Assembly (NCBI GenBank): GCA_021819535.1
Contig: JAKAQU010000143.1
Coordinates: forward strand, 1 to 7,296
Source of the DNA: Pseudomonadota bacterium
GTDB taxonomy: Bacteria; Pseudomonadota; Alphaproteobacteria; Acetobacterales; Acetobacteraceae
DNA length: 7,296 nt
Reading direction: 5' to 3'
Shown here: piece by piece, positions 1-6,504 of the stretch
Numbering within the stretch: the stretch's first letter is position 1
Layout: every line of letters begins with the position of its first letter
Notes under the pieces: generated by a model
Told to the model about the DNA's origin: nothing
The model's input: only the letters and a program-made list of their open reading frames with translations
Databases searched by the model: none
Made by a program: the position numbers and the translations under genes

Positions 1-12
1 GTCCCGCTTTCA

Positions 13-771
13 TTACGCCTTGATCATATAGCCACCATCGACCGGAATGCCGGCGCCGGTGACGAAGTCGGAAGCGGGGCTGGCGAGAAAGACGGCAGCA
101 CCCGCGAGATCGCGAGGCTCGCCCCAACGCGCCGCCGGCGTGCGGGCGAGGACATGCTCGTGCAACCCCTCGACGACCCGGCGCGCGGTTTTGGTCATAT
201 CGGTATCGATCCAGCCGGGCAGGATCGCGTTGACCTGGATATTGTCGCTGGCCCAGGCGGTAGCGAGCGCTTTCGTCAACTGCAAAACGCCGCCCTTGGT
301 CGCCGCATAAGGCGCGCTGTAGGGGGCGGCGAGCACCGACATCACCGAACCGATATTGATGATTTTCCCGCCGCCGCCCCGCTTCATCACCGGGTGCGCG
401 GCTTGCGAGGCGAAGAACACGCTGGAGAGATTGGTCTCCAGGATCGTGCGCCATTCGTCCTCGGTATAGGTTTCGGGGGCTTTGCGAATCGAGACGCCAG
501 CATTGTTGACCAGGATGTCGAGCCGGCCGAATTTTTCCACCGCGGTCGCGACCAGGGTTTCGCACTCGCTCTTCTGGGTCACGTCGGCGCCGAGGAAGGC
601 GGCCTTATCGGGGCCGAACCCGGCGACCGCAGCGGCGCCTTTTTCCTGATTGCGCCCGACCAGCAGCAATTTTGCCCCGGCGGCGACGAGCCCCTCGGCG
701 ATGCCGAGCCCGATACCGCCATTGCCGCCGGTGACGGCAGCGACTTTGCCGGAGAGATCGAACGAAGTCAT
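13..771 (-). CDS. SDR-family NAD(P)-dependent oxidoreductase
   Basis: A complete classical short-chain dehydrogenase/reductase of 252 aa, the usual length for the family, predicted to be a soluble cytoplasmic alcohol/ketone oxidoreductase. The Rossmann glycine motif TGGNGGIG is at residues 14-21, NNAG at 89-92, the structural Asn in ETNL at 114, and the catalytic triad is Ser142, Tyr155 and Lys159 (YAATK, with Ser exactly 13 residues before Tyr). PGW at 185-187 and the C-terminal VDGGY fit the FabG / gluconate-dehydrogenase-like branch. At the end of beta-2 the sequence is VGRN, with no Asp/Glu and an Arg at 40, which hints at NADP(H) rather than NAD(H). The ATG at 771 overlaps the stop of the upstream acyl-CoA synthetase (ATGA) and has an AAAGGA ribosome site 9 nt upstream, so the two genes are probably translationally coupled. 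The reading frame stays open upstream to 1860, but that extension is antisense-like, Arg-rich and lies inside the ligase gene, so it is not coding. The substrate cannot be deduced. Confidence 0.93.
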   Translation of the reverse strand: MTSFDLSGKVAAVTGGNGGIGLGIAEGLVAAGAKLLLVGRNQEKGAAAVAGFGPDKAAFLGADVTQKSECETLVATAVEKFGRLDILVNNAGVSIRKAPETYTEDEWRTILETNLSSVFFASQAAHPVMKRGGGGKIINIGSVMSVLAAPYSAPYAATKGGVLQLTKALATAWASDNIQVNAILPGWIDTDMTKTARRVVEGLHEHVLARTPAARWGEPRDLAGAAVFLASPASDFVTGAGIPVDGGYMIKA

Positions 772-2393
772 GCACTGATGTCCTTTCTTGCCAAGGCGCG
801 GAGCGAGAATTTCTGGATTTTCCCGGTCGATGTTTTCGGCAGCGGCCCGAAGGTGACGATGCGCGGGCATTTGAAATGGGCGAGCCGGGCGCGGCAGAAG
901 GCGATGATGTCCTCGGCCGCAACCGCGCCGGCGTCCTCGCGCAGGGTCACGAAGGCGTGCGGCACCTCGCCCCATTTTTCGTCCGGATGCGCGACCACGG
1001 CGGCTTCGAGCACGGCGGGGTGGCGAAACAGGGTCTCCTCCACTTCGAGCGAGCTGATATTCTCGCCGCCGGAGATGATGATGTCCTTGGCCCGGTCCTT
1101 GATCTCGGCATAGCCGTCGGGATGGAGAACGGCGAGGTCGCCGGTATGGAACCAGCCGCCGGCGAAGGCGGCCTCGGTCGCCGCCGGGTTTTTCAGATAG
1201 CCCTTCATCACCGTATTGCTGCGCAGCATCAATTCGCCGAGCGTCTCGCCATCGGCGGGAACGCTCGTCATCGTCGCCGGGTCGAGAACCGCCATATCGG
1301 CGAGCAGCGGATGGGGCACGCCCTGGCGCGCCATGAAGAGGGCCTTCTCGGCGATCGGGAGGGCGTCGCGTTCCGGCTGCCAGGCGTTCACCGTCGCCGG
1401 ACCATAGGTTTCGGTCAGGCCGTAGAGGTGATGGACCTCGAAACCGAGCGCCTCCATCCGCTCGATCACGATCGAGGGCGGCGCGGCACCCCCGGTCATG
1501 ATATGGATGCGGCGCTCGAAACGCTGGCGCACGCTCGCGGGGGCGTGGATCAGCATGTTGAGGACCACCGGCGCGCCGCAGAGATGGGTCACGCCGTGTT
1601 CGGCGATCATCGGGAAGATCAGGGCGGGATCGACACGGCGGAGACAGACATGCGCACCCCCGGCCAAGGTCACGCTCCAGGTGAAGGTCCAGCCATTGCA
1701 ATGAAACATTGGCAGCGTCCAGAGATAGACGCTCTCCGCCGTGAGGCCGAATTCGAGCGCCATCGCGGTCGCGTTGAGATAGGCGCCGCGATGATGGGTC
1801 ACGACCCCCTTGGGATCGGCGGTGGTGCCGGAGGTATAGCCGAGCCCGATCGCATCCCATTCATCCTCGGGCAGAAGAAGCGAAAACGCGGGATCACCGC
1901 CGGCGAGGAAGGCCTCGTACTCGGTCGCCGCGAGCGCGGGAAGGCCCGGCATGTCGGCGTCAGCGATGTCGATCAGGTGCGGCGGGTCGGCCATTGCCGC
2001 GAGCGCCCGGCTCACATTCGGCGCCAGTTCGCGATCGGCGAGGAGGATCTTGGCTTCCGAATGACGGAGGATGAATTCGATGCCCGCGGAATCGAGCCGA
2101 GTGTTGATCGGGCAGAGCACGGCGCGGAGGCCAGGCACGGCATAATGCGCCTCCAGAAGGGCCGGCACGTTGGGCGCGATCACGGCGACGGTATCGCCGG
2201 GCCCGACGCCCTTCTCCGCCAGCGCTGACGCGAGGCGCCGGCTGCGCGCCAGCATCTCGGCATAGGTGATGCGGCGCGCGCCGTGGATGATGGCGGTGCG
2301 CCTGCCCCAAAGGCGGGCCGCGCGGAGCAGGAATGAGAGCGGCGAGAGCGGCACGAAATTAGCGGAATTACGCGGCAGATCGCGGTCATGCAT
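768..2393 (-). CDS. AMP-dependent acyl-CoA synthetase (AlkK/DmdB-like clade)
   Basis: A full-length 541-aa ANL-superfamily adenylating enzyme that would activate a carboxylic acid with ATP to an acyl-AMP and then an acyl-CoA. Core motifs are all present: the P-loop-like A3 motif TSGTTADPKG (187-196), the A5 motif YGLTET (324-329), the ATP-ribose Asp419 in HTGDL, the hinge Arg434 in DRAKD, and the catalytic lysine Lys525 in TSTGK. The PMFHCNGW segment (228-235) is typical of the clade holding medium-chain fatty acid (AlkK), methylmercaptopropionate (DmdB) and plant AAE ligases. Ala192 stands where many relatives have Gly in TSGTTG. The start at 2393 is supported by a strong GGAGGGGAGG ribosome site 7 nt upstream and by a plausible promoter at 2417-2445. 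It is first in a two-gene unit with the SDR and is divergent from the IclR regulator, a common arrangement for a regulator and its target. The acyl substrate is not predictable from sequence alone; a medium-chain, branched or cyclic acid is possible. Confidence 0.93.
   Translation of the reverse strand: MHDRDLPRNSANFVPLSPLSFLLRAARLWGRRTAIIHGARRITYAEMLARSRRLASALAEKGVGPGDTVAVIAPNVPALLEAHYAVPGLRAVLCPINTRLDSAGIEFILRHSEAKILLADRELAPNVSRALAAMADPPHLIDIADADMPGLPALAATEYEAFLAGGDPAFSLLLPEDEWDAIGLGYTSGTTADPKGVVTHHRGAYLNATAMALEFGLTAESVYLWTLPMFHCNGWTFTWSVTLAGGAHVCLRRVDPALIFPMIAEHGVTHLCGAPVVLNMLIHAPASVRQRFERRIHIMTGGAAPPSIVIERMEALGFEVHHLYGLTETYGPATVNAWQPERDALPIAEKALFMARQGVPHPLLADMAVLDPATMTSVPADGETLGELMLRSNTVMKGYLKNPAATEAAFAGGWFHTGDLAVLHPDGYAEIKDRAKDIIISGGENISSLEVEETLFRHPAVLEAAVVAHPDEKWGEVPHAFVTLREDAGAVAAEDIIAFCRARLAHFKCPRIVTFGPLPKTSTGKIQKFSLRALARKDISA
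781..786 (-). promoter_or_regulatory. Ribosome binding site of the SDR gene
   Basis: AAAGGA on the minus strand, 9 nt before the ATG at 771 and inside the 3' end of the acyl-CoA synthetase gene. It fixes the SDR start and shows that the downstream cistron can bind ribosomes itself in addition to ATGA coupling. Confidence 0.6.
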
Positions 2394-2400
2394 GGCGTCC

Positions 2401-2410
2401 CCTCCCCTCC
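2401..2410 (-). promoter_or_regulatory. Strong ribosome binding site of the acyl-CoA synthetase
   Basis: GGAGGGGAGG on the minus strand ends 7 nt before the ATG at 2393. It offers two overlapping Shine-Dalgarno registers and supports this start codon. Confidence 0.65.
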
Positions 2411-2416
2411 GGTGCC

Positions 2417-2445
2417 ATTAGAGCGGGTTGAGGGCTCGCGGTAAA
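2417..2445 (-). promoter_or_regulatory. Putative sigma-70-type promoter for the acyl-CoA synthetase/SDR operon
   Basis: On the minus strand, TTTACC (2440-2445, 4 of 6 consensus bases) is followed by a 17-nt spacer and TCTAAT (2417-2422, 5 of 6). Transcription would begin near 2410, leaving a very short leader that still includes most of the ribosome site. Identified by eye only. Spacing and position are right, but the real initiation site is unknown. Confidence 0.4.
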
Positions 2446-2464
2446 GGAAGGGGCCGTCTTCTTT
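2444..2464. promoter_or_regulatory. Candidate operator: interrupted inverted repeat
   Basis: AAGGAAG (2444-2450) and CTTCTTT (2458-2464) form an imperfect inverted repeat matching at 6 of 7 positions around a 7-nt GC-rich centre. The left arm touches the predicted -35 element of the ligase promoter, in the region between the ligase and the IclR regulator, where an IclR-family dimer would be expected to bind. It does not match a known consensus that I recall, and a repeat of this size can arise by chance. Confidence 0.22.
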
Positions 2465-2566
2465 CGACTGCCGCAGGGGGAAGAGAAATACCCCTCCGTT
2501 TCCGCCGCTGTCAGACGCGCTCGCGCGGGATTTCCTTTCGCACACGCAGTGCTCTAGCCTTGGGGC

Positions 2567-3412
2567 ATGACGATTCGTGGCCGAGGTGTGCAATCGGTCG
2601 AGATTGCCGGACGGATCCTGGAGGCGCTGACACATGCCGGACGGGCGATGATGCTGCGTGACCTTGCCGCCGGGGCGGAAATCACGCCGGCGCAGGCGCA
2701 TGCCTATCTTGTCAGCCTGCGCAAGCTCGGCCTCGTCGAACAGGACGGCGCTTCCGGCCGCTATCGCCTCGGCCCATTCGCGCTCCGCCTCGGCCTCGCC
2801 CGGCTTCGCGTGCTCGACCCGCTGCGCATGGCCGCCGAGACCATCGGCCAGATTTCCGACCAACTCGATCTGATGGTCGCGATCTCCGTCTGGGGTGATC
2901 ACGGCCCGACCGTGGTGCAAGTGCACGAGGCGGCGACACAGGTGCATGCCAATGTGCGCGCCGGGACAGCGTTTTCTCTCACCGGCACCGCGACCGGCTG
3001 GGTCTTCGCCGCCTTCGCGGCCCCGGCCCTCGTCGAAGACCTTATCGCCGCCGAGATCGCCAATCCCGCTCACAGCCAGCGGGTCGCCGCCGGTATGCGA
3101 ATAGAAGAGGTGCGGGGGATGATCGAGCGCGTGCGTGCTCTCGGTTATGCGACGACGGCGGATGCCCCCGTGCCCGGGGTGAGCGCGATCTGCGCCCCGG
3201 TGTTCGACCATGGCGGACAAATCGCCTTCGTGGTCACGGCGATAGGGCCCTCCGGTCTCGTCGATCTCCGCGCGGAAAGCCCACAGATCGCGATACTGCG
3301 CAGCTATGCCGCAACGCTTTCCAATCAGCTCGGCCAAGAAGCGCCGCTCAACCCGCCGCCTCGCGCGCTGGCACCGCTTGCACCCTTTCTGCCATGTGAC
3401 GCGCCGCGATGA
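2567..3412 (+). CDS. IclR-family transcriptional regulator
   Basis: A 281-aa protein with the IclR layout. The N-terminal winged helix-turn-helix spans about residues 8-68 and opens with VQSVEIAGRILEAL, followed by the recognition-helix region around ITPAQAHAYLVSLRKLGLVE and the wing GRYRLG. The effector-binding IclR domain covers about 80-255. The start at 2567 puts the HTH at the usual distance from the N terminus. It has no good ribosome site (only GGGG almost touching the ATG), so expression may be low or the mRNA leaderless. The protein is longer at its C terminus than a minimal IclR protein: residues 256-281 form a Pro/Ala-rich tail whose DNA is shared with the 3' end of the convergent flavoprotein gene. 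IclR proteins bind as dimers/tetramers near divergent promoters and usually sense a small carboxylic or aromatic acid. Here the likely targets are the divergent ligase/SDR operon and perhaps the 5079-5207 promoters. The effector is unknown. Confidence 0.93.
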   Translation: MTIRGRGVQSVEIAGRILEALTHAGRAMMLRDLAAGAEITPAQAHAYLVSLRKLGLVEQDGASGRYRLGPFALRLGLARLRVLDPLRMAAETIGQISDQLDLMVAISVWGDHGPTVVQVHEAATQVHANVRAGTAFSLTGTATGWVFAAFAAPALVEDLIAAEIANPAHSQRVAAGMRIEEVRGMIERVRALGYATTADAPVPGVSAICAPVFDHGGQIAFVVTAIGPSGLVDLRAESPQIAILRSYAATLSNQLGQEAPLNPPPRALAPLAPFLPCDAPR

Positions 3413-5078
3413 AACCGAAGGTCATCGCCGGGCCCAGCGTGATGCCGCCGCCGGGATAATTGCCCCCCATGATGCTGGCGAGATCGTTGCCGGCGGCGTA
3501 GAGCCCCGGAATGGGCACGCCGCCCTCATCCAGCACCCTCGCATGCGCATCGCCCCTGATCCCGGCAAAGGTGCCGAGATCGCCCGGCACCAGCTTGATG
3601 GCATAGAAAGGCGGTGTAGCGAGCGGACCGACGCACGGGTTCGGATGGTGTTTGGGGTCGCCGAGATAACGGTTATAGGCGGTGCTGCCACGGGCGAATT
3701 CGGGATCCTCCCCGCGCCGCGCGGCAATGTTGTAGCGAGCGACGGTATCCGCGAGCACCGCGGCATCGATCCCTGCCCGCACCGCGAGTTCGCCGAGTGT
3801 CGCCCCACGGAGCAGATAGCCCGAGCGTAGCGCCGGGCCGAGCGGCACCGGAAAGGGTTTGACGAAGCCGAGACCATAATGGCGAAGCGTAGGGTGATCG
3901 GCGAGGAGGAAGGCCGCGCATTCCTCACCCGCTGGAATCGCCCGCTGCATCGCCTGGACGAAATCGTGATAGGAATCGGCCTCGTTGCAGAATCGCCGCC
4001 CTTCTCGGGTCACCGCGATGACGCCGGGCTTGGCGCGATCGATGAAATGGGGAAAGACGCCGAAGCTGCCGTCTCGCCGCGGCACGCGCGAGACCGGCAC
4101 CCAGGCGGCGGCGTTGGGAAGATCGAGGGTGAGGGCAGCGCCGGCGTGTTCGGCGAGCGCGAGGCCATCACCGGTGTTTTCCTCCGGCGCCGGCGAGAAA
4201 TGTTCCCGCCCGGACGGTGCGTGCGGGAACAACGCTTTGCGCCGGGCGGGATCCTGCGGAAAACCGCCGCAGGCAAGGACGACACCGGAGCGCGCCTCGA
4301 CACGGATCGGCGCGCCGCCACGCAGAACGATGGCGCCGCGCACCTCCCCTCCCTCGCGGATCAATGATTGGACCGGCGCCGAAAGCCAAAGCGGAATGCC
4401 AAGATCGAAAGCCGATTTAGCGAGCCTTGCCGCCAGCGCATTCCCGTTGGTGAGGCGCATGGCGCGACCATGACGCAAGCGGTCACGCCCGTAACGCAGC
4501 AGAAGCCGCGCGACATAGGCGGCGGAGACCGGCGAGCGGGTGACATTGAAGAAATGCAGCAATTCCGCGCCGGAGCCGATCATCATGCCGAGAAAGGTGA
4601 TTTCGCTGAGCGGCGGGCGGAGATTCCTCGCGTTCCGCCCCAATTCCCGGGCATCGAAGGGGGCCGCACAAATCGAGCGCCCGCCGGGCACGCCACCCGG
4701 AGCATTCGGGTGATAATCCGAAAATTGTGGACCAAGAACGAATTTAACCGCCGTCTCGCGCTGAAAAAACGCAACCATCTCGGGCCCGGCGGCGAGAAAC
4801 GCATCGACGCGCGCGGCATCAAAGAAATTCCCCGCCTCATGGGCAAGGTAGCGCCGCGCCGCCTCGGCTTGATCGGTGATCCCGGCTTGGCGCGCCAGCG
4901 GATTGCCGGGAATCCAGAGCCAGCCGCCAGAGCGCGCGGTGGTGCCGCCATAGACCGCGGCCTTCTCGGCAATGATGACATCAAGGCCCAGTTTTCGCGC
5001 CGTTACCGCAGCGGCAAGCCCCCCGGCACCCGATCCCGCCACCAGCACGTCGCAGCGCACCGTCTCCATCGCCATCAT
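3348..5078 (-). CDS. FAD-dependent 3-ketosteroid-delta1-dehydrogenase-like desaturase/reductase
   Basis: A 576-aa flavoprotein of the FAD_binding_2 family, which includes fumarate reductase flavoproteins and 3-ketosteroid dehydrogenases. The dinucleotide motif GSGAGG is at 15-20, the FAD-ribose acidic residue is Glu38, and GGTTARSGG lies at 44-52. The C-terminal block AAGNDLASIMGGNYPGGG followed by TLGPAMTFG (528-555) is the KstD-type FAD/substrate signature. From published KstD1 numbering recalled from memory (Tyr119, Tyr318, Tyr487, Gly491), the counterparts appear to be Tyr122 in DYHP, Tyr370 in ADSYHDF, Tyr541 and Gly545 in NYPGGG. Such enzymes dehydrogenate carbon-carbon bonds next to a ketone, passing electrons to a quinone or other acceptor. 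No signal peptide or membrane segment is seen. I chose the ATG at 5078 because GGGAG lies 7 nt upstream and the FAD fold begins right after it; the frame remains open to 5531, but that stretch is antisense to the binding-protein gene. The gene stands alone on its strand and converges on the regulator. Its substrate may be non-steroidal. Confidence 0.88.
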   Translation of the reverse strand: MMAMETVRCDVLVAGSGAGGLAAAVTARKLGLDVIIAEKAAVYGGTTARSGGWLWIPGNPLARQAGITDQAEAARRYLAHEAGNFFDAARVDAFLAAGPEMVAFFQRETAVKFVLGPQFSDYHPNAPGGVPGGRSICAAPFDARELGRNARNLRPPLSEITFLGMMIGSGAELLHFFNVTRSPVSAAYVARLLLRYGRDRLRHGRAMRLTNGNALAARLAKSAFDLGIPLWLSAPVQSLIREGGEVRGAIVLRGGAPIRVEARSGVVLACGGFPQDPARRKALFPHAPSGREHFSPAPEENTGDGLALAEHAGAALTLDLPNAAAWVPVSRVPRRDGSFGVFPHFIDRAKPGVIAVTREGRRFCNEADSYHDFVQAMQRAIPAGEECAAFLLADHPTLRHYGLGFVKPFPVPLGPALRSGYLLRGATLGELAVRAGIDAAVLADTVARYNIAARRGEDPEFARGSTAYNRYLGDPKHHPNPCVGPLATPPFYAIKLVPGDLGTFAGIRGDAHARVLDEGGVPIPGLYAAGNDLASIMGGNYPGGGITLGPAMTFGFIAARHMAERVQAVPAREAAG

Positions 5079-5085
5079 GACGTTT

Positions 5086-5090
5086 CTCCC
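5086..5090 (-). promoter_or_regulatory. Ribosome binding site of the flavoprotein gene
   Basis: GGGAG on the minus strand, 7 nt before the ATG at 5078. It decides the start among the ATG codons at 5078, 5075 and 5069 and against the longer open frame. Confidence 0.6.
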
Positions 5091-5112
5091 ATGGATAAAT
5101 TCGTCTATTGCG

Positions 5113-5141
5113 AAGATATTCGGTATTAAGTAAATTGACAA
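5113..5141 (-). promoter_or_regulatory. Putative promoter of the flavoprotein gene
   Basis: On the minus strand, TTGTCA (5136-5141, 5 of 6 consensus bases), a 17-nt AT-rich spacer, then TATCTT (5113-5118, 4 of 6). The predicted start near 5106 gives a leader of about 28 nt containing the GGGAG ribosome site. The surrounding AT-richness in an otherwise GC-rich window adds support. Its -35 overlaps the plus-strand -35 at 5135-5140. Confidence 0.45.
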
Positions 5142-5164
5142 CCGCAAGGACGTGCCGATCGAAT
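5135..5164 (+). promoter_or_regulatory. Putative promoter of the binding-protein/MBL unit
   Basis: A perfect TTGACA (5135-5140), an 18-nt spacer and TCGAAT (5159-5164, 4 of 6 consensus bases). Transcription would begin around 5171 and leave a leader of roughly 37 nt before the ATG at 5208. The alternative ATG at 5163 would fall inside this -10 element, which favours the later start. Confidence 0.4.
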
Positions 5165-5194
5165 GGCGCGCCATCCACAAAATCTCCGGGAGGC

Positions 5195-5198
5195 AGGA
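5195..5198 (+). promoter_or_regulatory. Ribosome binding site of the solute-binding protein gene
   Basis: AGGA ends 9 nt before the ATG at 5208, with a second stronger GGGAGG at 5188-5193 slightly too far away (14 nt). It supports 5208 over the in-frame ATG at 5163. Confidence 0.5.
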
Positions 5199-5207
5199 TC
5201 CAAGCTC

Positions 5208-6455
5208 ATGATACAAAAGACATCTCGCACGACACGATGCGGCCCAACGCGACGCACGCTCGCCCGGGGCGGCCTCGGTCTGCTCGCACTCCCTTTCATC
5301 CGCCCGGCCCGCGCCGCTGAGCCGCTTCGCCTCGGCGTTTTGGTCGATATGTCGAGCTGGGGCCGTGATACCGGCGGCCCGGCCTCGGTGGTCGCGGCGC
5401 AAATGGCTGCCGAGGAAATGGGTGGTGTGGTGGCAGGCCTGCCGATCGAAATTCTCGCCGGCGATCATCGCATGAACCCCGATCTCGGCGTGCAGATTAG
5501 CCGCGATTGGATCGATAATCGGAACGTGCAAGCCATCGTCGACGTTCCGAATTCAGCACTCGGCCTTGCGGTTTCTGGGTTCTGCCTGAAAAGAAACCGC
5601 CTCGCGCTGCTCTCCGGGCCGGGCGCGAGCGCCATCACCAATCAGGCTTGCAACGCCAATACCGTGCAATTCACCTACGATACCTATGCCCTCGCCCACG
5701 TCACAGGGGCTGCAATGGTCGCCGGCGGGGCGAAGACCTGGTTCTTCATCACGGCCGATTACGCCTTCGGCCATCAATTAGAGGCGGATGCGACTGCGTT
5801 CATCGAAAAAGCCGGCGGAAAAGTGCTCGGCCACGCCCTGCACCCAACCGGGACCAGCGATTTTTCCTCGGCGCTACTGGCGGCGCAGGTATCGAAGGCC
5901 GATGTCGTCGCGATCGCCAATGCCGGACAGGATACCGACAACACCGTCAAGCAGGCGGCGGAATTCGGCGTCGGCCAGCATCTCAACGGCCAGCGCATCG
6001 CGGCCCTTCTGATGTTCATCTCCGATGTCCACGCCGTCGGCCTCAAAATAGCCCAGGGAACGATGCTGACCACGGCTTCGTATTGGAATCTCAATGCCGA
6101 AACCCGCGCCTGGTCAGAGCGGTTTTTCGCCCGCACGCACGTCATGCCGACGATGGAGCAGACGGGAACCTATGGCGTTGTACTCCACTATCTCAAAGCG
6201 GTCGCCAAAGTCGGAACCGACCCGCAAGCGGTGATGGCGGCGATGCGCGAGATGCCGATCAATGATGCGTTCGTGAAAAACGGCTATCTCCGCATCGATG
6301 GGCGGGTGATTCGCGATATGTATCTCGCGCGGGTAAAATCACCGGAAGAATCGAAAGAGCCTTGGGATTACTATGAAATCATACGCACCGTGAAGGGTGA
6401 GGATGCGTTCCGCCCGCTCGCCGAAAGCGTCTGCCCCCTGGTCAAGAAAACCTGA
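5208..6455 (+). CDS. ABC transporter substrate-binding protein, LivJ/Peripla_BP_6 type, Tat-exported
   Basis: A 415-aa periplasmic binding protein of the type I fold used by branched-chain amino acid, amide and aromatic-acid ABC transporters. The N terminus has a twin-arginine signal: TRRTLAR at 14-20, a hydrophobic stretch GGLGLLALPFI, then PARAA with probable cleavage near residues 36-37. The mature protein opens with the typical first strand LRLGVLVDMSSWGRDTGG and continues through the AAEEMGG region (68-73), GLPIEILAGDHRMNPDLGV, and the second-lobe segment WFFITADYAFGHQLEADA (178-195). I chose 5208 as the start because it gives a conventional signal peptide and an AGGA ribosome site; starting at 5163 would add 15 residues. 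No permease or ATPase gene is present, so the protein either serves a transporter elsewhere or lies beyond the right edge of the window from its partners. The MBL-fold gene follows after 49 nt and is probably cotranscribed. The ligand is unknown; given the neighbours, an organic acid is more likely than an amino acid. Confidence 0.9.
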   Translation: MIQKTSRTTRCGPTRRTLARGGLGLLALPFIRPARAAEPLRLGVLVDMSSWGRDTGGPASVVAAQMAAEEMGGVVAGLPIEILAGDHRMNPDLGVQISRDWIDNRNVQAIVDVPNSALGLAVSGFCLKRNRLALLSGPGASAITNQACNANTVQFTYDTYALAHVTGAAMVAGGAKTWFFITADYAFGHQLEADATAFIEKAGGKVLGHALHPTGTSDFSSALLAAQVSKADVVAIANAGQDTDNTVKQAAEFGVGQHLNGQRIAALLMFISDVHAVGLKIAQGTMLTTASYWNLNAETRAWSERFFARTHVMPTMEQTGTYGVVLHYLKAVAKVGTDPQAVMAAMREMPINDAFVKNGYLRIDGRVIRDMYLARVKSPEESKEPWDYYEIIRTVKGEDAFRPLAESVCPLVKKT

Positions 6456-6504
6456 GCGGCCACCATCGCGGCGCCGCACGAGATAAGAACGGAAAAGAAA
6501 GCAC

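Noticed and set aside
154..1113. 319-codon plus-strand open frame opposite the SDR and ligase
   Set aside because: No domain pattern, and it crosses the junction of two genuine genes; a GC-driven shadow.
772..1860. In-frame extension that would fuse the SDR to a 363-residue N-terminal segment
   Set aside because: The segment is Arg/Pro-rich low-complexity translation in a different frame of the acyl-CoA synthetase gene; the SDR has its own ribosome site and ATG.
876..2228. 450-codon open frame on the plus strand across the acyl-CoA synthetase
   Set aside because: His/Gly/Arg-rich with no recognisable domain and fully antisense to a well supported enzyme; a typical shadow frame in high-GC DNA.
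2180..3337. 385-codon minus-strand open frame opposite the IclR gene
   Set aside because: No family signature, and it spans both the divergent intergenic region and the regulator gene.
5079..5531. N-terminal extension of the flavoprotein
   Set aside because: It runs antisense through the binding-protein gene and past the predicted promoters; the FAD motif begins right after the ATG at 5078, which has a ribosome site.
6456..6504. Possible terminator between the binding-protein and MBL genes (perfect palindrome GCGGCGCCGC at 6468-6477)
   Set aside because: No spacer loop and no T-run follow it; the short gap suggests cotranscription instead.
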